Assembly (NCBI RefSeq): GCF_000374025.1
Contig: NZ_KB893195.1
Location: 248,001-312,000 of the forward strand
Reading direction: 5' to 3'
Length of the DNA stretch: 64,000 nt
Source of the DNA: Spirosoma panaciterrae DSM 21099
GTDB lineage: Bacteria; Bacteroidota; Bacteroidia; Cytophagales; Spirosomataceae
Shown: positions 31,650 to 40,655 of the stretch, in pieces
How positions within the stretch are numbered: the stretch's first letter is position 1
How the letters are laid out: each line of letters starts with the position of its first letter
Program-made: the position numbers and the translations under genes
Notes under the pieces: model-generated
Seen by the model: only the letters and a program-made list of their open reading frames with translations
What the model was told of the DNA's origin: nothing
The model's database searches: none

Positions 31650-32810
31650 ATGAAATTATTCACTCAATTCCTATCCCTGGCTCTCGTAACGGGCTTAATG
31701 ACTATGAATGCGTGCACGTCTAAAAAAGAAAAAGAAGCCGACGAGCAAAAACCAGGCATTGAAAAAACAACGTACGGCCAACTGCCCAACGGACAAACCG
31801 CCGATCTCTATACGCTGCACAATGCGTCGGGCATGACAGCTAAGATTACTACCTATGGTGGTATTGTCGTGGGCTTAACGGCTCCCGACAAAGAGGGTAA
31901 GTTTGAAGACGTTACCCTCGGTTTCGATTCGCTCTCTTCCTACGTTAAAAACAACCCATTTTTTGGGGCGCTGGTGGGTCGGTACGGCAACCGCATTGCC
32001 AAAGGGAAATTTACCCTCGATGGTAAAAACTACACGCTGGTAACCAACAACTTCGGCAATCACCTGCATGGCGGCACCGTTGGCTTCGATAAAGTTCTCT
32101 GGACAGCGACACCCGTTGAAGGTGACGAGCCAGCCCTGAAGCTGACCTACACCTCGAAAGATGGCGAAGAAGGCTATCCTGGCAATCTGTCGGTTGAGGT
32201 GACGTACACGCTCCAGAAAGATAACGCCCTCAAAATTGATTATCAGGCAACTACCGATAAACCGACGGTCGTTAACCTGACGAATCACACCTATTTTAAT
32301 CTGACGGGTGGCGCCAAACGTGATGTTATGGATCATGAACTTACCCTGAATGCCGACCGCTTTTTACCCGTCGACAAAACCCTGATTCCGACTGGCGTCT
32401 TACAGCCTGTAGCCGGTACACCGTTCGACTTCACTAAGGCTACCGTCATTGGCAAACGGATCAACGATTCAAGTGATGTACAGATCAAATACGGTCTGGG
32501 TTACGACCATGCCTGGATACTCAATGGTTCGGGCGATTCGCTGAAACTGGCGGCTACGGTATACGAGCCAACCAGCGGCCGGGTGATGGAAGTACGCACC
32601 ACCGAACCCGCTATCCAGTTTTATACCGGCAATTTCCTCGATGGCTCCGTAACGGGTCGGGAAGGGTTCCCATACAAAAAACGCTTTGCGCTCTGTCTGG
32701 AAACCGAACATTATCCCGATTCGCCAAACCATCCGGCCTTCCCAAGTACTGTGCTGCGTCCGGGCCAAACGTATAAAACCACCACGATTTACCAGTTTTC
32801 GACAAAGTAG
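31650..32810 (+). CDS. galM: Aldose 1-epimerase, predicted lipoprotein
   Basis: A 386-residue protein. The N-terminus MKLFTQFLSLALVTG ends in a lipobox with Cys22 (MNAC), so it should be anchored in a membrane facing the periplasm or outside. The mutarotase fold has His in NHLHGGTVGFDKVLW, His in NLTNHTYFNLTG and Glu in LCLETEHYPDSPNHP, as in GalM-type epimerases. It would interconvert anomers of released arabinose or galactose before uptake. It is the last gene of the arabinose run. Confidence 0.92.
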   Translation: MKLFTQFLSLALVTGLMTMNACTSKKEKEADEQKPGIEKTTYGQLPNGQTADLYTLHNASGMTAKITTYGGIVVGLTAPDKEGKFEDVTLGFDSLSSYVKNNPFFGALVGRYGNRIAKGKFTLDGKNYTLVTNNFGNHLHGGTVGFDKVLWTATPVEGDEPALKLTYTSKDGEEGYPGNLSVEVTYTLQKDNALKIDYQATTDKPTVVNLTNHTYFNLTGGAKRDVMDHELTLNADRFLPVDKTLIPTGVLQPVAGTPFDFTKATVIGKRINDSSDVQIKYGLGYDHAWILNGSGDSLKLAATVYEPTSGRVMEVRTTEPAIQFYTGNFLDGSVTGREGFPYKKRFALCLETEHYPDSPNHPAFPSTVLRPGQTYKTTTIYQFSTK

Positions 32811-32904
32811 AGACGTGACACCTCGCGTCTCTTGACCGGATGATCCTTATACCGGATGATTCCTGGTTAGAACATCGTAGAGACAGGGCAGGCCCTGTCT
32901 CTAC
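32806..32904. repeat. Intergenic inverted repeats, word family F (GTAGAGAC)
   Basis: GTAGAGACAGGGC (32877-32889) and GCCCTGTCTCTAC (32892-32904) are perfect 13-bp complements with a 2-nt loop. A second GTAGAGACG/CGTCTC pair lies at 32806-32831, overlapping the end of the epimerase gene, and a CCGGATGAT direct repeat lies between them. Repeats beginning GTAGAGAC are widespread in cyanobacteria and other phyla (general knowledge). Confidence 0.75.
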
Positions 32905-32924
32905 ATTTATAATAATCCCATCCA

Positions 32925-33731
32925 ATGGCCGAACAACCCCTCTCTAATCGGGCTACAATGCCCAAAGCGTATAATCCGGTACTGGAACGACGAACGGTTG
33001 AAAACGCCAACCGGAATCTGTTGAAATACCTGAAACCGGGGTTATCGGTACTGGATATGGGGTGTGGTTCAGGAGCTATAACCCGAAGCATTGCCGAGAA
33101 GACCGGGCCAACCGGCCGTGTTTTAGGTATCGACCCGAGTGAAACCCTGATCGCGCAGGCTCGTCAGAACGTCGGCGATTTACCCGGAATTACGTTTGAG
33201 CAGGGCGATGTGTACACTTTTGAAACAACCGAACGTTTCGATCTGGTCACCTGCGCCCGTACGTTGCAATGGCTTGCCCAGCCCGAAACAGCGCTGGCCA
33301 ATATGCAGCGGCTTGTTAAGCCCGGCGGCCACCTGGCAATTCTGGATTATAATCACGAAAAAATCCTTTGGGAACCCGCACCACCAGCCTCCATGCAGAC
33401 CTTCTACAATGCTTTCCTACAATGGCGGCAGGATGCTGGTTTCGATAATGCGATTGCCGATCACCTGAGTGGCCTGATGCACCAACTGGGATTTTCCGAC
33501 GTACGCATCGAACCTCGATTTGAACTTTCCAAACGAAGTGACACGGATTTTGCCCAAACGAGTCGGCTCTGGTCGGAAGTAGCCGAATTACGGGGTCCAC
33601 AACTCGTTCAGGCAGGCTATATCACCGAAGATCAACGCCTGGAAGCCATTGCTGACTACGACAACTGGATTGCCACCGTCGGCGAATCTATGACGGTTTA
33701 TCTGCTGGCTGTCGAAGGTCAGCAGCTTTAA
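32925..33731 (+). CDS. Class I SAM-dependent methyltransferase
   Basis: A 268-residue cytoplasmic protein. Motif I is VLDMGCGSGAITRSIAE, followed by GIDPSETLIAQAR (motif II) and LVTCARTLQWLAQPE with GGHLAILDYNHE (motif III/IV). This matches the UbiE/Methyltransf_11-like group. The substrate is not indicated by sequence or neighbours. The frame starts at the ATG at 32925, 20 nt after a family F hairpin. Confidence 0.88.
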   Translation: MAEQPLSNRATMPKAYNPVLERRTVENANRNLLKYLKPGLSVLDMGCGSGAITRSIAEKTGPTGRVLGIDPSETLIAQARQNVGDLPGITFEQGDVYTFETTERFDLVTCARTLQWLAQPETALANMQRLVKPGGHLAILDYNHEKILWEPAPPASMQTFYNAFLQWRQDAGFDNAIADHLSGLMHQLGFSDVRIEPRFELSKRSDTDFAQTSRLWSEVAELRGPQLVQAGYITEDQRLEAIADYDNWIATVGESMTVYLLAVEGQQL

Positions 33732-33811
33732 TAGCACACAGATTTTTAGGATGATTATGATTAATTAAGATCTGTGTAAATCATAACGATCCTAAAAATC
33801 TGCGTGCTATT
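33730..33811. repeat. Intergenic inverted repeat, word family D (33-bp arms)
   Basis: Arms at 33730-33762 and 33779-33811 are complementary at 30 of 33 positions. The left arm starts in the methyltransferase stop codon and the right arm ends at the first base of the convergent dipeptidase stop codon. The core ends in TTATGATT like the copy at 56900. Confidence 0.85.
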
Positions 33812-34881
33812 TAATTCCAAATCCTGCGCAGAAATCGCAACCAATTGCCGTGCATTACCTTGGTTATATCTTCTTCTGCATAGCCACGCTGGCGCAATAA
33901 ATCAGGGATTTTTTGCAGATCGGCAATGGTTTCAAGATCGTAAGGGCACTGTTCTTTTCCGAAAGCACCGTCCAGATCTGAACCGATGCCGATATGGTTG
34001 GCGTTTCCGGCGAGCTGACAGATGTGGTCCAGGTGGTCGATCATCTTAGCCAGATTGCAGTTCGTTCCTTCAGGCGTTGACTGGCCACGTACCCAACCCG
34101 GCACCATCATCCAGGCATCCAGTGCTCCCCCAATGACGGCATCGCGGGCGATGAGTTCCTTGATCTGTTCATCACTAAACTGTCGATTATGATTCACCAG
34201 CGCCCGACAGTTGTTGTGACTCGCCCAAACCGGGCCTTCGAAATAATCGAGGGCCTCCCAAAAGCTATCGTCGCAGAGGTGAGTAGCATCCAGAATGATG
34301 TTGAACCGTTGCATCTCGCGGAGTAGTTCACGTCCGGCAAGGCCGATGAAGCCCGTGGCATCCGTTCCCTGCGCATACCGCCCCGGGCCATAGTGGGCCG
34401 GTCCGATGGCACGAAGTCCATATTGATACGCTCGCTCTACATAGGCTGGTGTAATGATGGAATCGGCCCCTTCCAGGCTCAGGATATACCCAACTGGTTT
34501 CTTATCATTGGGCGTACCGTCATGCCAGAGCGCAAGATGGGTTTCCAGACCAGCCAGATCTTTAATTTGCACCATCTCGCCCGCTTCTTCCATCGTTTTG
34601 TACCAGATCTGCTGCGCCTGGGTTTGCGCCCAGGCCTGTTCGGGCGATTGCCATCCGGGCAATGGATTACCGGGAGCCACAAATCGGGCAATTTGCGTGG
34701 CAACCACCAAGCCAATATTCCCCTGACGAAGTGCAGGCAGCGAAACCGTAGCTTTCCCCCGATCCGGCTTATCGGTCATTCCGGTTTCGCGTTCGCGGAG
34801 CCGCTCCACCGATTGGCGAAGATCACGGTTCCACTCCATCGCATTCATACTCAGATCAAGGTGGGCATCTATGGTAAACAT
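33811..34881 (-). CDS. Membrane dipeptidase-like amidohydrolase (M19)
   Basis: A 356-residue metal-dependent dipeptidase from the ATG at 34881, chosen because MFTIDAHLDLSMN places the zinc-binding H-x-D (His7, Asp9) at the N-terminus as in M19 enzymes. The longer frame to 35100 would overlap the upstream gene and adds unlike sequence. Later motifs are LEGADSI (bridging Glu), ILDATHLCD, WASHNNCRAL and HIGIGSDLDGAFG. No signal peptide is seen from this start. It is the third gene of a minus-strand operon with a RidA-family protein and a D-threonine-aldolase-like enzyme, suggesting catabolism of peptides with D- or hydroxy-amino acids. Confidence 0.87.
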   Translation of the reverse strand: MFTIDAHLDLSMNAMEWNRDLRQSVERLRERETGMTDKPDRGKATVSLPALRQGNIGLVVATQIARFVAPGNPLPGWQSPEQAWAQTQAQQIWYKTMEEAGEMVQIKDLAGLETHLALWHDGTPNDKKPVGYILSLEGADSIITPAYVERAYQYGLRAIGPAHYGPGRYAQGTDATGFIGLAGRELLREMQRFNIILDATHLCDDSFWEALDYFEGPVWASHNNCRALVNHNRQFSDEQIKELIARDAVIGGALDAWMMVPGWVRGQSTPEGTNCNLAKMIDHLDHICQLAGNANHIGIGSDLDGAFGKEQCPYDLETIADLQKIPDLLRQRGYAEEDITKVMHGNWLRFLRRIWN

Positions 34882-34915
34882 GTAGCTTGTTTCAGGTTTG
34901 ACACGGGAGACTATT

Positions 34916-36031
34916 TTATACAGCAATCGTACGATCTCGGGCAATGGTCCGCCATTCGCCGGTAATCGTACCGTCTTCGATGGTGTAGGCTCGTTCGTAT
35001 AAGGCCACGGTTGGGCAGATGTGGTTAGGAAGACCATAGAGCACGTCGCCCACCTTATAAGAATGGCCTTCGCCTGCTTCCAATACCAGATGTTCTTCAC
35101 TTTGACCCGCGGCTTTCAATTCGGGGGCATTCAGGAACGTTACCCGTTGAACTAAATCCCCTTCGGCCGCTACGGACTTGTGCCCCAGATCGACGCAAAT
35201 TCTGGAGGATGTTGGCAAAGAGATGACCCGGGCAACGACCAGAGCGGCTGGCAGGAATGCCTGTTCTGGCAGAATAGTCTGGTAGCCTTTATCCCAGTAG
35301 ATAAATGTACCCGGACTACATTCTACCTCCGGACGTTTGGCATGAATCGGGAACGACGGGCTCCCTCCGGCCACAATGATTGGTTTTCCATGCCCTTTGG
35401 CGGCCAGCGTTTCGCTCAACAACTGCACCGGCCAGAAACCAGCATCACACTCGGCCGTTCGGGCAGCAATGTCGGGGTTTCGCAATTGACCATCGTAGGC
35501 GTGTAAGCCAACGGGCTGCACACCCGGCCATTTTTCCAGCTCGGCATAAAGGGTCAATACAGCCTCTCCGGGAGCAATACCCGTACGGTTCATCCCTACA
35601 TTCAGATCGATATATACCGGCACGACCAACCCAGCCGCCACCGCCTGGTCCGATAGGGCTTGCGCTGTATCCTGATTATCGACCAGACACGAAAAACGAG
35701 TTTCCGGGTAGGTTTTAATCAGGTCGATCAGTCGGTGAATCTTGGTGGTATTGGGCTGATAGGCCAGCAACACATCGGGCGCACCAATCATCGCCAGCAT
35801 TTCGGCTTCGGCAATCGTGGCACATTTAAATTTCTGAATTCCCGCTTCGAGCAACAGGTGGGCAGCTTCCCGCGATTTGCTCGTTTTTACATGTGGCCGC
35901 AATCGGCTAATATCGCCGACGGTGCTGATGAGCCGGGCAATGTTCTGTTTTACCCGATCTGGGTACACCACCAACGCGGGCGTGTCCAGACGCGATAGGT
36001 CGTCAATAGAATACCAGGGTACCTGCTCCAT
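34916..36031 (-). CDS. D-threonine aldolase / D-serine dehydratase-like PLP enzyme
   Basis: A 371-residue fold-type III PLP enzyme (alanine racemase N-terminal fold). The PLP lysine is Lys49 in RPHVKTSKSRE, and the metal pair is His337 and Cys339 in LPNHICPTVAL, characteristic of the DSD1/D-threonine aldolase group. Likely reaction: cleavage of D-threonine (or D-3-hydroxy amino acids) to glycine and an aldehyde, or dehydration of D-serine; the sequence does not decide. It starts 2 nt after the RidA-family stop and ends 34 nt before the dipeptidase start. Confidence 0.88.
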   Translation of the reverse strand: MEQVPWYSIDDLSRLDTPALVVYPDRVKQNIARLISTVGDISRLRPHVKTSKSREAAHLLLEAGIQKFKCATIAEAEMLAMIGAPDVLLAYQPNTTKIHRLIDLIKTYPETRFSCLVDNQDTAQALSDQAVAAGLVVPVYIDLNVGMNRTGIAPGEAVLTLYAELEKWPGVQPVGLHAYDGQLRNPDIAARTAECDAGFWPVQLLSETLAAKGHGKPIIVAGGSPSFPIHAKRPEVECSPGTFIYWDKGYQTILPEQAFLPAALVVARVISLPTSSRICVDLGHKSVAAEGDLVQRVTFLNAPELKAAGQSEEHLVLEAGEGHSYKVGDVLYGLPNHICPTVALYERAYTIEDGTITGEWRTIARDRTIAV

Positions 36032-36033
36032 GG

Positions 36034-36510
36034 CTAAACCAGTTCAAATAAAACTTCTACCTCAACCGGAATATTATCGGGCAACGAACCCATACCCACT
36101 GCCGAGCGTACACCAATACCATTTTCGGTGCCCCAGACGGATGCAAACAGTTCGCTACACCCATTGATTACATACGGATGACGACCGAAATCGGCAGTGC
36201 AGTTGACCATGCCCAGCACCTTAATGACTCGCTTCACCCGGTCAAGGCTACCCAGGTGAGTTCGGATGGTCGATAAGATAGTCAGACCAACCTGACGAGC
36301 GGCCAGCTTACCCTGTTCGATGTCCATATCTTCGCCAATGCGGCCGATAATCAGGCTTTTATCGTCCTGAACGGGGCCATGACCCGACACATAGAGGTAC
36401 TTGCCGTCGATTAAATAAGGTTTATACACCCCCAATGGCTGAGGGGCTGGCGGTAGAGAAAGACCCGTTTGGGCAAAGGCTGCTTCAGGAGATAAGATTT
36501 CCGCTTGCAT
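36034..36510 (-). CDS. RidA-family protein (YjgF/YER057c/UK114)
   Basis: A 158-residue protein of the longer RidA subgroup. The N-terminal LPPAPQPLGVYKPYLIDG and VSGHGPV are family-typical; the reactive-enamine Arg lies in GVRSAVGMGSLP and the C-terminal Glu in PVEVEVLFEL. RidA proteins hydrolyse 2-aminoacrylate and related imines released by PLP enzymes such as serine/threonine dehydratases. It is first in the operon, 2 nt upstream of a PLP enzyme that could produce such intermediates, which supports the dehydratase reading of that enzyme. Confidence 0.88.
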   Translation of the reverse strand: MQAEILSPEAAFAQTGLSLPPAPQPLGVYKPYLIDGKYLYVSGHGPVQDDKSLIIGRIGEDMDIEQGKLAARQVGLTILSTIRTHLGSLDRVKRVIKVLGMVNCTADFGRHPYVINGCSELFASVWGTENGIGVRSAVGMGSLPDNIPVEVEVLFELV

Positions 36511-36594
36511 GAGGCTGGTTTAGAGTTTTTAGTTCCTGCAAACTTAATCGAAAGCGGGCGTCTGGTTGCTATCTTGCCGCATATTTCAAAAACT

Positions 36595-36999
36595 ATGAAG
36601 CAACGAATCGCTCACATTGCTCTGGTTGTCGATGAGTATGATGAGGCCATCCAGTTCTACACCGAAAAACTGGCGTTTACCCTCCTTGAAGATACCCCAC
36701 TCGGCGACGACAAACGGTGGGTACTGGTGGCGCCACCCGGAGCCAACGAATGCAGTTTACTGTTAGCTAAAGCCACGAATGCCGATCAGCGAAGCCGAGT
36801 CGGAAACCAGACGGGCGGGCGCGTTTTTCTATTTCTGTTTACCGACGATTTCTGGCGGGATTATCACCGCATGCTTGCCAAGGGGGTCCAGTTTGTTCGT
36901 GAGCCCGTTGACGAAGCCTATGGTACGGTAGCCGTCTTTGCCGATCTATATGGTAATCTGTGGGACCTGCTTCAGCCCAACGAAACCAACAAGGGCTGA
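36595..36999 (+). CDS. VOC-family (glyoxalase/bleomycin resistance-like) protein
   Basis: A 134-residue protein from the ATG at 36595 (MKQRIAHIALVVDEYDEA), the usual VOC start; the frame opens at 36505 but overlaps the divergent RidA-family start. The fold motifs HIALVV, AIQFYTEKLAF and the C-terminal DLYGNLWDLLQP are present, with His7 and Glu-rich positions as possible metal ligands. Function cannot be assigned more closely. It is divergently arranged with the RidA operon. Confidence 0.82.
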   Translation: MKQRIAHIALVVDEYDEAIQFYTEKLAFTLLEDTPLGDDKRWVLVAPPGANECSLLLAKATNADQRSRVGNQTGGRVFLFLFTDDFWRDYHRMLAKGVQFVREPVDEAYGTVAVFADLYGNLWDLLQPNETNKG

Positions 37000-37110
37000 T
37001 TGACGAGAAAACCGCTGGTTTCCTTTTTTGGGTTATCAACAGAAAATGAGCATATGCGATTAATTGCTTAACTCTGTAGTACTTAGTAGTCCCTATTTCA
37101 CAAATTCATT

Positions 37111-37118
37111 TAAATTTG
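37111..37118 (+). promoter_or_regulatory. Bacteroidota-type -7 box of the TonB-receptor module
   Basis: TAAATTTG matches TAnnTTTG exactly, 33 nt before the ATG at 37152. A TTG within it could be read as a start codon for a longer frame, which is unlikely if this is the promoter. No clear -33 motif. Confidence 0.45.
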
Positions 37119-37151
37119 CCTATCGACCGTTCCTCTCCCGAACAACACTCC

Positions 37152-37886
37152 ATGCGCTGGTCCACACTCGTTCTTATTGCGTCCTTATTGCTCTCCACCA
37201 ACCTGTCTGGGCAATCCGTCAAGGCAGATAGCGTATTCATCCAAAGTGCCAAAAATCAAGCTATTCGTCTATACGAACGCGCTATTTATCGGCAGGAGCA
37301 CGTATACGAAGGCAACGAGTATATTCCGCACGATCACCGGATCAAAATTCACCCCTTCTACCCTGTCGATACCCTACAGCGTGGAACGATCGCGTATAAC
37401 GGTACCGATTACCACAATGTGCCGATGCTTTACGACATTGTGCGGGATGAATTGTCTATCCAGCCTCCCGAAGGCGGCTACCGGATTCGGCTTCACACCA
37501 ATAAGGTCAGCGCCTTTTCGATGGGCCCGTATCGCTTTGTAAAGATCCTGGGCGACAGCGCGTTGGGGGTACGTACTGGTTTTTACCAACTGCTGCATAA
37601 TGGCGCGGTGAAGGTGCTGGTTCAGCGGGTAAAAACCATTCACGAGGATATTTCGAGTGGTACCTATAAAGCCGATTACATTCCTCAGGACCGATTCTTT
37701 ATCCTGAAAGATGGGGTTTACCATTCGGTCAAAACCAAAGGCTCGGTGCTGAACGTGTTCGCCGATAAAAGTAAGGAGTTGAAAAAATTCATCCGGTCTA
37801 ACCAACTCAAATTCAAAGACCTTCAGCGGGAAGAAACGATCAGCCGGGTGACCCAGCAGTATGAAGAACTAACGCACCAATTATGA
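37152..37886 (+). CDS. Secreted protein of unknown function in a TonB-receptor module
   Basis: A 244-residue protein with a signal peptide (MRWSTLVLIASLLLSTNLSG) and no domain I recognise. The rest is rich in beta-strand patterns and Tyr/His, e.g. RAIYRQEHVYEGNEY and LYDIVRDELSIQPPEG, and ends in a charged helix. Its stop overlaps the receptor start by 4 nt (ATGA), so translation is probably coupled. As first gene of the operon it may act with the receptor in the periplasm, but this is position only. Confidence 0.75.
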   Translation: MRWSTLVLIASLLLSTNLSGQSVKADSVFIQSAKNQAIRLYERAIYRQEHVYEGNEYIPHDHRIKIHPFYPVDTLQRGTIAYNGTDYHNVPMLYDIVRDELSIQPPEGGYRIRLHTNKVSAFSMGPYRFVKILGDSALGVRTGFYQLLHNGAVKVLVQRVKTIHEDISSGTYKADYIPQDRFFILKDGVYHSVKTKGSVLNVFADKSKELKKFIRSNQLKFKDLQREETISRVTQQYEELTHQL

Positions 37887-40654
37887 CCCCTCTTTACCGG
37901 ATTACACTTCTGTGGCTGCTACTGATCGGGTCTGGCGGAGCGGCCCTATCCCAGACCTTAGCCGACAAACCCATTAGCGGTGATTTTTCAAACCTCCGCT
38001 TCGACACGTTTGTGGAGCGCATCGAAGCACAGACCCCCTATCGGTTTTTCTACAATCCTGCCGAAGTCGACAGCTTCCTGGTGGATATGCGTGTTGAGAA
38101 TAAGCCGGTTCGGACGGTGTTGCAGCAGTTGTTCAATGGCTCCAAATACAACTACGCCATCGACGCGCAGCAACGGGTCTACATCACGGCCAACCGGGTT
38201 ATTCGTACCGATTTACCCATTGGTTTTTTTCGGGGTGGAGCACCGTCCGGGCCCGACACCACACTGAACGCCTATCTGACGCAGGGTAGCCGAAAAGTAC
38301 AGGCAGAGCCAGAAGCCAAAACCTACGAAATTGGCAAACGAACCAATCCGATCCGGCCGGGCCGTTCGACACTGGCGGGTTTTGTCCGCAATGTAGCTTC
38401 CGGTGAGCCCGTCGTAGGCGCGGCTGTTTATATCGAAAATCCCCGTCAGGGCACCGTCAGCGATCAGTTTGGCTACTACTCCATCACCCTGCCCCGTGGG
38501 CGGCACGATCTCAAAATCCGCAGCATTGGTATGAAAGATACCCGACGACGGATTATCCTGTACAGTGATGGGAAGCTCGATATTGACATGGAAGATGACG
38601 TGATAGCCCTGAAAGAAGTGGTCATCGAAGCCGAAAAGGACAAGAATATTTCGGGGCTTCAGATGGGACAGGAACGGATCGATATCAAGAGCATCAAGCA
38701 GGTACCAACGGCTTTGGGCGAAGCGGATCTGTTGCGGGTGATTCAGACCCTGCCAGGGGTAAAAACCGTTGGCGAAAGTTCTACGGGCCTCAACGTACGC
38801 GGTGGGGCCACCGACCAGAACCTGATTCTGTATAACGACGCTACGATTTACAACTCATCGCACCTGTTCGGTTTCTTCTCGGCTTTCAACCCCGACATGA
38901 TCAAAAGTGCGGAATTGTATAAAAGTGCGATTCCATCCCGATTTGGTGGGCGGCTGGCGTCGGTGCTGGATGTGCAAACCCGCGATGGCAACAAAAAGAA
39001 ATTTGTCGGCTCGGGCGGGATTGGTTTGTTAACGGGTCGGCTAACGCTGGAGGGACCTATTTTTAAAGACAAAACCTCGTTTATTGCCGGGGTGCGCTCT
39101 ACCTACTCCGACTGGCTGCTGCGTCAATTACAAAGTGCTTCGTTTCAGAACAGCAAAGCTTCGTTTTACGACCTGAACCTGCACGTCACGCATGAGGCCA
39201 ACGAAAAAAACACGGTGTATTTCACGGGCTATCTGAGCAATGATAAGTTCCGGCTCAACAGCGATACGTCGTACCAGTATCAGAACAAAACAGCCACGCT
39301 GAAATGGAAACACATTTTCAATAATAAGCTCTACAGTGTTTTCACGGGCAGTTACAGCGGCTACACCTACCATGTGTCGAGCGATAAAAATCCCGTCAAT
39401 GCCTACGATCTGACCTTCGGCATCAACCAATCGCAGGTAAAGGCCGATTTTAACTTTTTCCCGACCAATCAGCATACCGTCGATTTTGGCATTAGCAGTA
39501 CGTACTACAAACTCTCGCCCGGTAATTTCCAACCTAAGGGCGAAAAGTCGCTGATTGTACCGGACGTGGTACCCGATGAACAGGGACTCGAAAGTGCGAT
39601 TTATCTGGGTGATCGCTTCGATATTAGCCCCAAGCTGTCGATCAGTGCCGGACTGCGGTATTCGTTCTACAACTACCTGGGCCCTCATGCCGTATACCAA
39701 TATGCACCAGGCGTACCCAAATCCGAAAACACCATCCTCGATACGCTGAACTACGGCTCCGGCAAATCGATCACCAGTTATCATGGCCCCGAATACCGGA
39801 TTGCGCTTCGGTATGGACTGTCGTCGACGGCTTCGATCAAACTGAGCTTCAACCGGACCCGCCAGTACATTCAGATGCTGTCGAACACGACCGTCATTTC
39901 ACCTACCGACATCTGGAAACTGAGTGATCCACATATCAAGCCGCAGGTAGGCGATCAGTATGCCATCGGCCTGTATAAAAACAACCGGATCAATACCATC
40001 GAAATGTCGGTAGAAGCCTATTACAAAACCATGCAGAACCGACTGGACTACCGAAGTGGGGCCGAACTGATTCTGAATCACCATATTGAAACCGACGTGG
40101 TCAATGCGGAAGGGAAAGCCTACGGTATTGAATTTCTGGTCAAAAAACTGACGGGGAAACTGAACGGCTGGCTGAGCTACACCTATGCCCGTACCCTGCT
40201 GCGGACTGCCGACGCTACCAACAATGAAATTATCAACAAAGGAAGCTGGTATCCAAGCAATTACGACAAACCGCACGATGTAACCCTGGTGGGGAATTAT
40301 AAAATCAACCGTCGGTTCAGCCTATCGCTCAACTTTACCTACAGCACAGGCCGTCCGATAACCTTACCCGTTTCGAAGTATGTGCTCGATGGTGTACCGC
40401 GTCTGCTCTATTCCGAACGGAATCAGTACCGCATCCCTGATTATTACCGCACCGATTTTGCCATGAATATTGAAGGGAATCACAAGGTTAAAAAACTGGC
40501 GCATAGCTCCTGGACCATTGCAGTCTATAACCTGCTGGGCCGACATAATCCCTACTCGGTTTACTTCAAAACAGAAGGTTACCGGATCAATGGGTATCAG
40601 CTATCCATTTTCGGGCAACCCATTCCGTCTGTCACTTATAATTTCCGGTTTTGA
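37883..40654 (+). CDS. TonB-dependent receptor with N-terminal STN and carboxypeptidase-like domains
   Basis: A 923-residue outer-membrane protein. After a signal peptide (LLWLLLIGSGGAALSQ) come an STN-like secretin domain (FSNLRFDTFVERIEAQTPYR, about 35-100), a carboxypeptidase-regulatory-like beta-sandwich (STLAGFVRNVASGEPVVGAA), a plug (DLLRVIQTLPGVKT, GLNVRGGATDQNLILYND) and a 22-stranded barrel ending in VTYNFRF. The STN domain is typical of receptors that signal to anti-sigma factors, but no FecR gene is adjacent. No SusD partner follows; DUF4249 lipoproteins do. Transported substrate unknown. Confidence 0.92.
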   Translation: MTPLYRITLLWLLLIGSGGAALSQTLADKPISGDFSNLRFDTFVERIEAQTPYRFFYNPAEVDSFLVDMRVENKPVRTVLQQLFNGSKYNYAIDAQQRVYITANRVIRTDLPIGFFRGGAPSGPDTTLNAYLTQGSRKVQAEPEAKTYEIGKRTNPIRPGRSTLAGFVRNVASGEPVVGAAVYIENPRQGTVSDQFGYYSITLPRGRHDLKIRSIGMKDTRRRIILYSDGKLDIDMEDDVIALKEVVIEAEKDKNISGLQMGQERIDIKSIKQVPTALGEADLLRVIQTLPGVKTVGESSTGLNVRGGATDQNLILYNDATIYNSSHLFGFFSAFNPDMIKSAELYKSAIPSRFGGRLASVLDVQTRDGNKKKFVGSGGIGLLTGRLTLEGPIFKDKTSFIAGVRSTYSDWLLRQLQSASFQNSKASFYDLNLHVTHEANEKNTVYFTGYLSNDKFRLNSDTSYQYQNKTATLKWKHIFNNKLYSVFTGSYSGYTYHVSSDKNPVNAYDLTFGINQSQVKADFNFFPTNQHTVDFGISSTYYKLSPGNFQPKGEKSLIVPDVVPDEQGLESAIYLGDRFDISPKLSISAGLRYSFYNYLGPHAVYQYAPGVPKSENTILDTLNYGSGKSITSYHGPEYRIALRYGLSSTASIKLSFNRTRQYIQMLSNTTVISPTDIWKLSDPHIKPQVGDQYAIGLYKNNRINTIEMSVEAYYKTMQNRLDYRSGAELILNHHIETDVVNAEGKAYGIEFLVKKLTGKLNGWLSYTYARTLLRTADATNNEIINKGSWYPSNYDKPHDVTLVGNYKINRRFSLSLNFTYSTGRPITLPVSKYVLDGVPRLLYSERNQYRIPDYYRTDFAMNIEGNHKVKKLAHSSWTIAVYNLLGRHNPYSVYFKTEGYRINGYQLSIFGQPIPSVTYNFRF

Positions 40655-40655
40655 T

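Noticed and set aside
34882..35100. N-terminal extension of the dipeptidase frame
   Set aside because: Overlaps the upstream PLP-enzyme gene in another frame and precedes the family's natural N-terminus.
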